Shown one piece after another: positions 55,900 through 64,000 of a DNA stretch of 64,000 bases (the first letter of the stretch is position 1; each line of letters opens with the position of its first letter). Both the position numbers and the translations under genes were made by a program. Source of the DNA: Candidatus Ichthyocystis hellenicum (lineage in GTDB: Bacteria > Pseudomonadota > Gammaproteobacteria > Burkholderiales > 2013Ark19i); assembly GCF_001460935.1 (NCBI RefSeq), contig NZ_LN906597.1:161693-225692 (forward strand). Reading direction: 5' to 3'. The notes beneath the pieces were generated by a model. The model was given only the letters and a program-made list of their open reading frames with translations. It did not search any database and had not been told where the DNA came from.

Positions 55900-58303
55900 G
55901 AATAGGGTTGGCAAAAACTTTGTGATTATTGCCGTAATCCTTTTCTGCATCAACCACCTGATGTTCCGATGCTTCGCAATTTTCTGATGATGACAACTCA
56001 TAGTCATAGGAATGATCTACATCTGATTTACTCGATTTAGCCGTTACCTCTTTCTCCGTATTGATATCAGGATGCACAACAAGCATATGTTTCACCACTG
56101 GCAAATCATTATCTGTCGACAATTTATCGGACTGAGCTGGAGGAGGAACATTACCACATCCAGGGCAGTCATCTTTCACGTGTCCATCCCCATGAGCACG
56201 CAAGAAAGACAAGACATGGTCGTAGGATTTATCATCATGATTTTTTTCAGACAACATAAGATCATTATGTTGCTTATCCTCAATATTTTCCAAATTGTAA
56301 GAACGATCACTAGAAACTTCTGGCGACTTAGACCAAGTTCTTCTGTGGTCATTACTCGCCCTCTCATCAAACCAATCCTTGTGAGAATAATCACCAGCTG
56401 AGTGATATCGCTTGAAATGAGTGAGAACCTTGTGCTCTGGCTTTTTAGAAGATCGCTTCCGTGAAGAAAACACGTGACCTCGTTGAGGAACCATAGCCTC
56501 TTTTTTGTCTTGATCCAATTCCTTCTTAGGAGTATCAAGTGATTCTACTGAAAAACTTTTTCGCGACGACATAACTTGTTTTTTCAATTTATCGGGCAAC
56601 ATAACATCTTCAGCCGGAACAACCTCATCTCTAGATTGGGCACCTGGTTGATTCATAACACGAGATGGATCCAAAACAGTTGGTTGAATCAAAAAGATTC
56701 GTTCACGCCTTTGAACATTACGGTGAGAATGAGTAAATAAGTGGCCAATAATTGGTAAATTTCTCAAGAAAGGAACCCCTTCACTACCGGTTTCATTGAA
56801 ATCGTAATAAAAACCACCTATCAACAAACTTTCATGCTCATGAACAATAGCCTCTGTACTAACAGTACTATTCCTGATAACAGGATAAGAACCTATTTTT
56901 TTGTCTAAGATAGATCCGTTTTGAATATCTATTGTCAACTTAATACCAGTTTGCGAACCATCTTGGATTAAGTGCGGTGTAACTCGTAAAGCTGTACCAA
57001 CTGTCTCCGGAGTTACAGAAGCCACTCTCTCCCCTGTCGTTTGAATATAGAAAGTATCGCTATAATCAAGAACAGCACCTGTATTTTCTGTGGTCAAAAT
57101 CGATGGCCGTGATTGCACCGTAGCATCACCTTTGCCCTCCAACATCCTAACTTTAGCTAAGAAATAACGCGCTGACTGCATAACTAAAGTTGTTGGATTG
57201 ACACTCGCTCCTTTAGGTGCAAAAGCAAGGCCGATATCACTTTCACTAATACCTCCTGGCAATAAACCACGTGATACAGCAGCATTATCGTACCCTGCCG
57301 ACCAGTTAACCCCCAGCTCCCTATCGTGTGTTGTATTCAAGTCAATAATTGTTACTTGAATTTGAATCAATGATATAGGTATATCAAGCTCTTTAATGAG
57401 CTTTTGATACATAGGAATACGTTCTGGCAAATCGCTAATAACCAGGGAGTTAGTACGAGGATCAGCCTGAATGGAGGGACCACTGTATGACTTAGGATGA
57501 ACCATATCTGTTTTACTAGCACCTGGTCTCCTCCCCTTGCTTGCGCCAGAAGAAGGAGATTTATCAGAACTAACCCCATGGTTAGCATTTGATATAGCAT
57601 CCCTAAGCTGTTGAGCATCTCGCCGCACCTCTGGACTCTGTGCCACTGATAACTTCTCATCCCTAGCATTAGTAAGCAATTGTTGAAGAATTGTTGCCAA
57701 ACCAGGAGATGTAATTTGATGATCACGATAATAAATTGTTCTATCAACAACAGAAGCATTTTTTACTTTAAAAACAGCTATCTGCATCCCTCCGGCAACA
57801 ATAGGAAGCGCCTTAATCGTACGTTCTACCAAATCCAGGTAGGGCGGCGGACCAGACACCATTACAATATTTTGATCTGACAATATTCCCCAACCGAAAC
57901 GTGGATCAAGCACTCCTAAACTCATAAGCGCTTGATAAATTTGTGGAGCTGTCCCGCTAGGAACTCGAACAGAACGACTAGAAGATTCTTCAGCCAAATT
58001 GATGTACAGAATTCCAGAATCAACAAACCAAGTTAAACCATACATGCTGGAAAGACGATTCAAAAATGCCGTGGGACTACTCGTAGATAATCTCCCAGAC
58101 AAAACACCATGCAGTTTGGGAGTAATGCGAACAGACAGACCAAAGCCCGCAGCAAAATCTTCACAAACCTGTTTCAACGAAGAATTATTGGCGTAGTAAC
58201 TATAAGAATCCATTGGCCAAGTAACACGGCCAGCAAAAGAATGAAAACTCCCAAAAATTCCTATGACTGCAATAACAAAAAGGCGCTTCGAAAAAACAGA
58301 CAT
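55889..58303 (-). CDS. sctC: Type III secretion outer-membrane secretin SctC
   Basis: Forms the outer-membrane ring of the injectisome. The 804-residue protein has a signal peptide (FVIAVIGIFGSFHSFA), N0/N1 domains (LSSMYGLTWFVDSGILYINL; VLDPRFGWGILSDQNIVMVSGPP), an N3 domain with a Ser/Gly-rich insert (about 238-270), and the secretin domain ending at ERIFLIQPTVLDPS near 547. The remaining 255 residues are polar, His/Asp/Ser-rich, with one CPGC, and resemble no pilotin-binding tail I know. The ATG has AAGGCGGG upstream. The order sctU-chaperone-sctC recalls the Bordetella bsc locus. Confidence 0.94.
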   Translation of the reverse strand: MSVFSKRLFVIAVIGIFGSFHSFAGRVTWPMDSYSYYANNSSLKQVCEDFAAGFGLSVRITPKLHGVLSGRLSTSSPTAFLNRLSSMYGLTWFVDSGILYINLAEESSSRSVRVPSGTAPQIYQALMSLGVLDPRFGWGILSDQNIVMVSGPPPYLDLVERTIKALPIVAGGMQIAVFKVKNASVVDRTIYYRDHQITSPGLATILQQLLTNARDEKLSVAQSPEVRRDAQQLRDAISNANHGVSSDKSPSSGASKGRRPGASKTDMVHPKSYSGPSIQADPRTNSLVISDLPERIPMYQKLIKELDIPISLIQIQVTIIDLNTTHDRELGVNWSAGYDNAAVSRGLLPGGISESDIGLAFAPKGASVNPTTLVMQSARYFLAKVRMLEGKGDATVQSRPSILTTENTGAVLDYSDTFYIQTTGERVASVTPETVGTALRVTPHLIQDGSQTGIKLTIDIQNGSILDKKIGSYPVIRNSTVSTEAIVHEHESLLIGGFYYDFNETGSEGVPFLRNLPIIGHLFTHSHRNVQRRERIFLIQPTVLDPSRVMNQPGAQSRDEVVPAEDVMLPDKLKKQVMSSRKSFSVESLDTPKKELDQDKKEAMVPQRGHVFSSRKRSSKKPEHKVLTHFKRYHSAGDYSHKDWFDERASNDHRRTWSKSPEVSSDRSYNLENIEDKQHNDLMLSEKNHDDKSYDHVLSFLRAHGDGHVKDDCPGCGNVPPPAQSDKLSTDNDLPVVKHMLVVHPDINTEKEVTAKSSKSDVDHSYDYELSSSENCEASEHQVVDAEKDYGNNHKVFANPILNL

Positions 58304-58330
58304 GATTCCCGCCTTACACTAAACAACATG

Positions 58331-58364
58331 GAATTGGAAATACTAGAAAATTGGAAATACCAGA
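58331..58364 (-). repeat. 17-base tandem repeat upstream of sctC
   Basis: Two adjacent 17-base units differ at two positions; the shared core is GTATTTCCAATT. They lie 28 to 61 bases before the sctC ATG in the only sizeable gap of this operon. Possible roles are a regulator-binding site or part of the leader; none is proven. Confidence 0.7.
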
Positions 58365-58422
58365 CATCTAGTTTAACTAAGAGTACTACTTATTATTAAT
58401 AAACCCTTATAACCTAATTGCT

Positions 58423-58827
58423 CTACTGATCATCTTTAAAAATTTGTCTAAAGAAATCAACTGCATTCAAAAAACCTTCTAAGCCAAACTCCAGATTATC
58501 AACTGCTGTAATATCAAAAACATCACACTGAGCATAAATGGCTTGTTGATCTGGATCACAAAACAAAGACGTTTGAGTAGTAAATAAATTAGCCTGCATC
58601 ACTTTCAACACTTTTTGTATAAATAGTTCTCTCTTAGACTGTTGAGCAGGGAAAAAAGTTATAAATGAACGCAATAAAATACGATCAAATGCCAGGGGAG
58701 TAATATGCACACGATATCGTTTATCAAATATGCAGACAACACCACCATCTTCTTCCGAATGAGTAGACTCAATATCCCTCTGACTCAAAAAGGTCTTAAT
58801 AAATTCATTCGATAGAGTCACTATCAA
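58423..58827 (-). CDS. CesT-like type III secretion chaperone
   Basis: A 134-residue acidic protein with alternating strands and helices, in the size and composition range of CesT-family secretion chaperones. No catalytic motif. It overlaps the sctU 3' end by 23 bases and precedes sctC, the place held by bscW in the Bordetella locus as I recall it. It could help pilot a secreted substrate or the secretin. Identification is mostly by context. Confidence 0.6.
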   Translation of the reverse strand: MIVTLSNEFIKTFLSQRDIESTHSEEDGGVVCIFDKRYRVHITPLAFDRILLRSFITFFPAQQSKRELFIQKVLKVMQANLFTTQTSLFCDPDQQAIYAQCDVFDITAVDNLEFGLEGFLNAVDFFRQIFKDDQ

Positions 58828-59890
58828 TTACCTCCTTATACCTCTTCCTAATATCATCCGCCCAACGTATTACCTCTGCTACTGGCTCAACCAAATCGCT
58901 ACTAATGTACTCATCAACCGGAACACGCTCCATTAGGGAGCGTGCCAAAGGTACATTTTGAATAACAGGAACTCCAGATTCACGAGCAGCATCTGCCATA
59001 GCATATGCTAATTCATCCACACCCTTTGCAATTACCATGGGCAAAGGTGTTTCTTCTTCTTTATAGTATAGTGCAACTGCCAAGTGTGTAGGGTTAGTAA
59101 CCACAACGTTTGCCTGTTTTGATCTCTTAACTGATCTATTTGACATCATCTCACGGTGCAATTGCTTCCGCTTAGATTTAATACGAGGATCTCCCTCCAT
59201 TTCTTTAAATTCTCTTTTTATTTCATCCATAGACATCATTAACTGCTTTTGCAAATTCATTTTTTGGAAAATCATATCAAAAATAGCAATTACAAAATAA
59301 ACCAGTGCAATAATAATGGTAAATTTTTTAACAAGCTCACTGAAAATCATAACCGCATGTTCCAAATCTGCATTCGGAATAAGCAACATCTGCGGAAGAT
59401 TGGCCTTAATTAATGAATAAACAACATAACTAGAAATAGAAATTTTAACAATGGATTTAATAACTTCAACAAAACTCTTTCTAGAAAAAATATTCTTTAA
59501 ATTCTCACCAGGATTAAATTTCTCAAAACGTATCTTCATCGCCTTAGGAGAAATTTTGAAACCCACTTGTAATATATCTGAAAGTAACGCAAAAAAAATA
59601 ACCAGCAGCACAATTGGAATAACCATGACAATCGCCCGATAAACTATCGCTGGGGCTAGGGTAGATAATGATAATTGCAATGGTTGATCAACATAATCTA
59701 CAGCACGAATTACCCATACCGTCATTTCTTGAAATATTTCTGATCCTTTGGCCAAAAAATAAGAAAAAATAGCAATAAACAAAATTGTCGCACTAAAATC
59801 CTTACTGTATGCAACTTGACCTTCATCTCGGGCATCTCGTTGCCGCTTAGGGGTCGGTTTCTCGGTCTTCTCACCGCCTTGCTCTGCCAT
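58805..59890 (-). CDS. sctU: Type III secretion export-gate switch protein SctU
   Basis: FlhB/YscU-family protein that controls substrate switching. Residues 1-210 carry four membrane helices; the cytoplasmic domain contains the self-cleavage site NPTH (266-269) in VVVTNPTHLAVALYY. N-terminal EKTEKPTPKRQRDARDEGQV is typical. 361 residues, near the 354 of YscU. An AGGA site precedes the ATG. Follows sctT with a 12-base gap. Confidence 0.97.
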   Translation of the reverse strand: MAEQGGEKTEKPTPKRQRDARDEGQVAYSKDFSATILFIAIFSYFLAKGSEIFQEMTVWVIRAVDYVDQPLQLSLSTLAPAIVYRAIVMVIPIVLLVIFFALLSDILQVGFKISPKAMKIRFEKFNPGENLKNIFSRKSFVEVIKSIVKISISSYVVYSLIKANLPQMLLIPNADLEHAVMIFSELVKKFTIIIALVYFVIAIFDMIFQKMNLQKQLMMSMDEIKREFKEMEGDPRIKSKRKQLHREMMSNRSVKRSKQANVVVTNPTHLAVALYYKEEETPLPMVIAKGVDELAYAMADAARESGVPVIQNVPLARSLMERVPVDEYISSDLVEPVAEVIRWADDIRKRYKEVIDSDSIE

Positions 59891-59902
59891 ATTTTCACAT
59901 TC

Positions 59903-60700
59903 CTAAATAAAAGCCAAAGATACTTTATGTAAAATGTATCCCATTCTCGACACTTCACCCAAAATGTGAGGTTCTAAAAACATCATGTACGGAATAGCTA
60001 CAAAAAATCCGGCAGCAGTCTTTAATGGCATTGCCAAAATAAACACTTGTATCTGAGGAACAAACCTGCTGATAAGGGCCAATCCCAACTCAACTAAAAA
60101 CATAGCCAACAAAATTGGCGATCCGTACAATAACCCCTGATACATTAATCGATTAAGCTCCGATCCAAATACATTAGCACCCCACAAATTTAGGTGATGC
60201 ATCGGTTCCATTACGGACCAAATTGTATAACTCTGGTAAACCATTCCCAAAACAACATTTATTCCACCAACATAAAAGAAGGTTGCAATAAAAAACTGAT
60301 GCATAAATTGTCCAAAAGGTGCGGACTCATTACCAGTCAGTGGATCCATAAGACCACCAATACCAGCACCCCTTTGGTTATCAACAAAAAACCCCATAGC
60401 TTCAAAAATCCAGAATGGAATAGCAGACATGAATGACAATCCAAGACCAATTAAAGCTTCCTTTAACATCATGGAAAAAACCATTCCCCCATCCAAATGA
60501 GATGGGATCATTGGAATTAAATATGGAATCAAAACAAGACCAAAAGCCATGCTGACAATTGTACGAACAGTAAAAGGTAAGTTGGTACCACTAAAAGCAG
60601 GAAAAAAGGAAAAAAAAACGTACAAGCGACCTTGGGTAATAGCCCAAACCAACAAAAAATGCCATAGATCCGGCAAGAGCAGTGATTTCTCTATAGGCAT
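59903..60700 (-). CDS. sctT: Type III secretion export-gate protein SctT
   Basis: FliR/YscT-family membrane protein of the export gate. About six to eight hydrophobic segments, with the family stretch FVDNQRGAGIGGLMDPLTGNE and the C-terminal MPLKTAAGFFVAIPYMMF. I start at ATG 60700; a TTG three codons upstream at 60709 is less likely. The product is 265 residues, as usual. Confidence 0.95.
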   Translation of the reverse strand: MPIEKSLLLPDLWHFLLVWAITQGRLYVFFSFFPAFSGTNLPFTVRTIVSMAFGLVLIPYLIPMIPSHLDGGMVFSMMLKEALIGLGLSFMSAIPFWIFEAMGFFVDNQRGAGIGGLMDPLTGNESAPFGQFMHQFFIATFFYVGGINVVLGMVYQSYTIWSVMEPMHHLNLWGANVFGSELNRLMYQGLLYGSPILLAMFLVELGLALISRFVPQIQVFILAMPLKTAAGFFVAIPYMMFLEPHILGEVSRMGYILHKVSLAFI

Positions 60701-60713
60701 TATTATCAATCAC

Positions 60714-60986
60714 TTATTTAATCAAAACAGGTAAATTATTAAACATTTCAACAGCAAATCGATACACGATTGTTCCCATCCAACCAGAGGTATAAAACAA
60801 ACATGCGCCAACAGCAACGAGTTTGATAGCAAAACTAAGAGTCTGCTCTTGAATTTGGGTTAAGGCCTGAAAAATACTAACCAAAACACCAACCACAGAC
60901 GCCACAACAATCGGAGGCATAGAGATCAACAACATGATATACAAAGCCTGCATAACATAGTGCGATAAACTGCTACCATTTTCCAT
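60714..60986 (-). CDS. sctS: Type III secretion export-gate protein SctS
   Basis: FliQ/YscS-family small gate protein with two membrane helices. The 90-residue product shows VGVLVSIFQALTQIQEQTLSF, the diagnostic family stretch. The ATG at 60986 has an AAGGAC site; a longer frame into sctR is not supported. Lies between sctR and sctT. Confidence 0.96.
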   Translation of the reverse strand: MENGSSLSHYVMQALYIMLLISMPPIVVASVVGVLVSIFQALTQIQEQTLSFAIKLVAVGACLFYTSGWMGTIVYRFAVEMFNNLPVLIK

Positions 60987-61000
60987 AAAAGTCCTTCTTT

Positions 61001-61651
61001 TTATTGGGCATAGCTGACAACTAAGGAATGTACAACACGTGTCCAACCATCCGCCATTACAAAAAGCAATAACTTAATCGGTAAAGAAATCATTACAGGC
61101 GAAACCATCATCATACCCATTGCAAGCAGAAGATTTGATATGACCAAATCAATCACAAGAAACGGCAAATAAAGCAAGAACCCTATCTTAAAAGCCTCAA
61201 CCAACTCAGTAACCATAAAAGCAGGAATGAGAATAATAAAATCAGTTTTTTTAGTATCCCCCATCGCATCCTTCGTCCATAGACGTTTAGCTGTTGAGAA
61301 AAAAAATAACACTTGATGAGGAGATGAATTGACCTTCAAAAAGTGACGAACAGGTTCAACCGACGTCCTAAAAGCATGCAAAAACTGGGGATAACTACGT
61401 GTTATTGAAGTGCCAGGAACAATAACTTCATCGTATATTTTCGTAGCAACCGGTGCCATTACATAAGCACTCAAAATTAACGAAAGCGAATACACAACAA
61501 CATTTGGCGGTATCTGTTGAACACCAATAGCATTACGCACTAAATTAACAACAACCGATATTTTAAGAAAAGAAGTGGACGAAACCACTAAAAATGGAAT
61601 TAGCGATAATGCGGAAAAAATAAGACCCAGTACGAGGGGATCATTTCCCAT
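61001..61651 (-). CDS. sctR: Type III secretion export-gate protein SctR
   Basis: FliP/YscR-family core of the export gate. The 216-residue protein has VNLVRNAIGVQQIPPNVVVY near the N-terminus, LIPAFMVTELVEAFKIGFLL and LLLAMGMMMVSPVMISLPIKL at the C-terminus, all family signatures. Length matches the 217 of YscR. Thirteen bases separate it from sctQ. Confidence 0.97.
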   Translation of the reverse strand: MGNDPLVLGLIFSALSLIPFLVVSSTSFLKISVVVNLVRNAIGVQQIPPNVVVYSLSLILSAYVMAPVATKIYDEVIVPGTSITRSYPQFLHAFRTSVEPVRHFLKVNSSPHQVLFFFSTAKRLWTKDAMGDTKKTDFIILIPAFMVTELVEAFKIGFLLYLPFLVIDLVISNLLLAMGMMMVSPVMISLPIKLLLFVMADGWTRVVHSLVVSYAQ

Positions 61652-61664
61652 AACACACTCTCAC

Positions 61665-62909
61665 TCAATTCTTCAGTGACGTTACTGACACACCCAAATG
61701 ACCATCTATATCTACCAATTCACCCTCAGCAATAACCTTGCTATTGGCACGAATAGAAACAGCACTATTTAATGGCCTACCCAAATCAAAAACATACCCG
61801 GGACAAATAGATCCCAAATCTTTAAATTTCACGCGCCTACCACCAACATCAAAAGTAAGCCGCACAGGAAGATCGCTCTGATTAGGAGTCGTAGTAGGAA
61901 GAGAAGAATCTATTCTAGCAGTAGGAGACAAATCTGCTGTAGAAATAGCTGGTGTTTGCCGTGTAGATAGCCGCTCACTTATATCATCATCTCGGTCAAG
62001 ATCATCATCATCGTCGTCGTCAAAATCATCGTCATCAAAATCGATCTCATCATCATCATCATCACTTAACAATGTTGTATCATCGTCATCCCAAAAATCA
62101 TCAAAGTTGTCATCAAATTTTTGACCCATAACCATTCCCAGCTTTGTTTGAACAATTAGTTGATTATCCTTCCACAGGGCTCTAAACCCCATGTACTCTC
62201 CCACACGAACAAATAAAATATTATCCTGCAAATAATTATCATCAAATAAAATAACATCATTTCTTTCCACTTGCCTCCAGTCCTGAGAAGACAAAGTGGT
62301 TGCCCCCAACAAAAACCTCAATGACACTGGAACATCATCTATAGAGACACCGTTTTCTACCAACGGAAACATAGAGAGAACTTTCTTCAGAAAAACAGCC
62401 CCCTCATTGTCCACATGCAACAACACTCCCCGCGATTGACCACTGCTGATATGATTAAGCTCTGCTTCTAACCATTTTCCACCAGGTGGTACTTTAGGAA
62501 CCTCTCCTTTGGGAACATTGGTAACAGAATTCAACCTTACAGAGCCAAATCCCATGCGAGAAAGGGTCTCTATAATTTTATCGGCAACAGCATCAACTAC
62601 TGCCAATAAAACCTGTCCATCTAGAGACGGGATGTTAATAGATTTATCACCTAGCCAATCTTCTAAGCAGGAACAAAAAACAAATTCAGGAATAGCCAAG
62701 GAAAAAAATCCCTTGCTCCAAAAAAAATCCACCACCCAACAGTCATACCCGTCAGGATTATACGTAACATTAGGACGCGGGGTAGAAAAGGAAAAAGTCC
62801 AATCACCCTGTAACGAAAAAGGTACAGGAAAAATCCGCCCAGAAATGACGTTAGTTAACGCCCTGTCACGCTTTGTCAATCGATGTAATTTAAGTGGCAA
62901 TCCAGCCAT
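61665..62909 (-). CDS. sctQ: Type III secretion cytoplasmic ring protein SctQ
   Basis: Sorting-platform protein of the FliN/YscQ family. The C-terminal SpoA domain (about residues 348-414: VRLTFDVGGRRVKFKDLG; VSIRANSKVIAEGELVDIDG) is clear. Residues 268-311 are an almost pure Asp tract encoded by GAT/GAC repeats, giving 414 residues against about 307 for YscQ. An ATG just before the tract (GMVMGQ) could be an internal start for the short C-terminal form known in YscQ. The ATG at 62909 has an AGGA site in the sctP end. Confidence 0.9.
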   Translation of the reverse strand: MAGLPLKLHRLTKRDRALTNVISGRIFPVPFSLQGDWTFSFSTPRPNVTYNPDGYDCWVVDFFWSKGFFSLAIPEFVFCSCLEDWLGDKSINIPSLDGQVLLAVVDAVADKIIETLSRMGFGSVRLNSVTNVPKGEVPKVPPGGKWLEAELNHISSGQSRGVLLHVDNEGAVFLKKVLSMFPLVENGVSIDDVPVSLRFLLGATTLSSQDWRQVERNDVILFDDNYLQDNILFVRVGEYMGFRALWKDNQLIVQTKLGMVMGQKFDDNFDDFWDDDDTTLLSDDDDDEIDFDDDDFDDDDDDDLDRDDDISERLSTRQTPAISTADLSPTARIDSSLPTTTPNQSDLPVRLTFDVGGRRVKFKDLGSICPGYVFDLGRPLNSAVSIRANSKVIAEGELVDIDGHLGVSVTSLKN

Positions 62910-62911
62910 TA

Positions 62912-63547
62912 TCAATTCCTAACCCTACTTCTGCAGCAACGAATTACACCTTTCGTGCCTGTCCAAAGTTGTCCGTGTAAACAATCTTGATCGTAACGCC
63001 TAAGAAAAACACGAACCCAATCCACAGAGCATGAAAAAAGACGATTAATCAAATTGTCAATTTGACTATCAATAATCTGCTCAATAATCGGTGTTGTTTG
63101 AATATCAACAACGAACCACTTACCATCATAAAATATTTTTATCAATGTCCCCTTAAAAACCCCTTGACTCAAAGTGATCTCGAATCTTCTACGATTACTA
63201 CCACTATGCCGGGCATGGACACGAATTAAATCAACAATCCTCGACCATTCTACAGACTGATCTGAAGTTAAGCCGTATATTGCTCGATGTGGTATAGGCA
63301 TTTTAATTAAAGGAGAATCATGCAAAGTTCCTACGTCAGGATGATCCACAAAATCTGATGAAGTATCAGCCATCGTTGGTAACGAATCATCATCATCGGA
63401 AGACTTGTAACGTAGCGCGGCACGAAAGCTACTACAAACCTTCTCACTGGGATTAACAGCAGGAGCAGTAAAGGTGGGCTCAGATGAGTCATCCGTAACA
63501 GCCTCAGAAGCTCCCTGAAGTAATACAGCCTTAAATCTGGTAGTCAC
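62912..63547 (-). CDS. sctP: SctP-like needle-length/substrate-switch protein
   Basis: A 211-residue protein with a low-complexity N-terminal half and a compact C-terminal half (about 115-190) that resembles the T3S4/FliK C-terminal fold: FEITLSQGVFKGTLIKIFYD, then a helix IIDSQIDNLINRL. Family identity is weak by sequence and rests on its place between sctO and sctQ. It starts with GTG overlapping the sctO stop (GTGA) and has an AAGGTG site. Confidence 0.65.
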   Translation of the reverse strand: MTTRFKAVLLQGASEAVTDDSSEPTFTAPAVNPSEKVCSSFRAALRYKSSDDDDSLPTMADTSSDFVDHPDVGTLHDSPLIKMPIPHRAIYGLTSDQSVEWSRIVDLIRVHARHSGSNRRRFEITLSQGVFKGTLIKIFYDGKWFVVDIQTTPIIEQIIDSQIDNLINRLFSCSVDWVRVFLRRYDQDCLHGQLWTGTKGVIRCCRSRVRN

Positions 63548-64000
63548 AAAGCACCTTCTTCTGCTCGTTCTTCAAGACTCTCTTGTCGCACACTGAGTGA
63601 TAAAGCAATTTCATCCATTTCTTCATCAATTTTACGATTTTGCTCAACTTCCCATTCATCTTTAAGAATATCTGATAACTCCACAAATTTCTGCTTTACC
63701 CTCATAGCAGTTTGATGTTCTTTTTGTTTTTGTTTCAACACATCTTTGCATTTCGACAAATTATCAGTAGCTTCATCAAAAAGGTCTTCGTATTGTATTT
63801 CTTTCTTCTGCATGTCCCCAACAGCAGACCTTACATCTTCGATATCAGAACGTTTAACTAACTTATTATATAACTCAGAAAATAGCCTCTTCTCTTCTTC
63901 AATAACAAAATCTTGATAATCTCGCCATTTTTTCTTTGCTTGCGCAACTTTATCTTCTGCATTTCTAACTTCGGCGCGAGCATTTGAAAGATCAATCTCC
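63544..64000 (-). CDS. sctO: SctO-like coiled-coil stalk protein (partial, 5' end outside window)
   Basis: The frame is open from its stop at 63544 to the window edge, giving at least 152 residues; translation past the internal ATG at 63813 continues without a stop. The product is highly charged and helical (AEDKVAQAKKKWRDYQDFV; LKQKQKEHQTAMRVKQKF), the coiled-coil hairpin of YscO/FliJ proteins that link the ATPase to the gate. Gene order (sctO-P-Q-R) supports it. sctN would be expected just beyond the edge. Confidence 0.8.
   Translation of the reverse strand, partial: EIDLSNARAEVRNAEDKVAQAKKKWRDYQDFVIEEEKRLFSELYNKLVKRSDIEDVRSAVGDMQKKEIQYEDLFDEATDNLSKCKDVLKQKQKEHQTAMRVKQKFVELSDILKDEWEVEQNRKIDEEMDEIALSLSVRQESLEERAEEGAL

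Noticed and set aside
61990-62080. CATCATCATC-type repeats that look like a small array
   Set aside because: They are in-frame Asp codons of sctQ; no spacers or unit structure of a CRISPR array.

Overview
This window reads as a low-GC betaproteobacterium that probably lives with a host. Several gene orders match those usual in Burkholderiales and Neisseriales: ubiE-ubiJ-ubiB; ctaC-ctaD-ctaG-DUF2909-ctaE-surf1-ctaA-ctaB-sco followed by rpoH; rpsU-yqeY-dnaG-rpoD; mlaFEDACB-yadGH-bolA-murA; argS-SPOR-dsbA; and lolB-ispE-tRNA-Gln-prs-rplY-pth. The AT-rich sequence, the short intergenic gaps and a type III secretion locus at the right edge suggest an intracellular or closely host-bound lifestyle. 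An uncultured fish-gill Burkholderiales symbiont of the Ichthyocystis kind would fit, but that is inference and was not tested by any search.

Layout. 1-2868: late ubiquinone genes. 2901-3848: rpoH with a good sigma70 promoter. 3894-12235, mostly on the minus strand: a complete aa3-type cytochrome c oxidase with heme A synthesis and copper-delivery factors. 12318-20226: mpl, a structured non-coding gap, rpoD, dnaG, yqeY and rpsU, with tsaD divergent. 20231-23805: a membrane PAS-GGDEF protein and a divergent orphan protein with a C-terminal anchor. 23810-30981: one long minus-strand operon for retrograde phospholipid transport (Mla), an ABC-2 exporter, BolA and MurA. 31028-34415: adenylate cyclase and Rep helicase. 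34393-41368: cytochrome c, tRNA-Arg, gltX, argS, a SPOR protein, dsbA, ribD and dsbB. 41444-47164: nrdR, glyA, pmbA, a possible PilZ protein and thyA. 47225-50524: coaD, ferredoxin, mutM, lolB and ispE. 50525-53532: an apparent insertion holding a secreted alpha/beta hydrolase and hairpin-rich spacers. 53533-55899: tRNA-Gln, prs, rplY and pth. 55889-64000: sctC, a chaperone-like gene and sctU-T-S-R-Q-P-O on the minus strand, with sctO running off the window.

Together the genes describe an aerobic, quinone- and cytochrome-oxidase-respiring Gram-negative cell that keeps outer-membrane asymmetry (Mla), periplasmic disulfide formation (DsbA/DsbB) and two nucleotide second messengers: c-di-GMP from the GGDEF protein with a possible PilZ reader, and cAMP from a class III cyclase. 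The secretion genes follow the O-P-Q-R-S-T-U-chaperone-C order that I recall from the Bordetella bsc locus. They carry unusual low-complexity additions: an Asp tract in SctQ and a long polar tail on SctC. I saw no insertion sequence, prophage or CRISPR array. The least explained items are the orphan anchored protein at 22453, the structured rpoD-mpl gap, the hydrolase insertion, and the modified SctC and SctQ.
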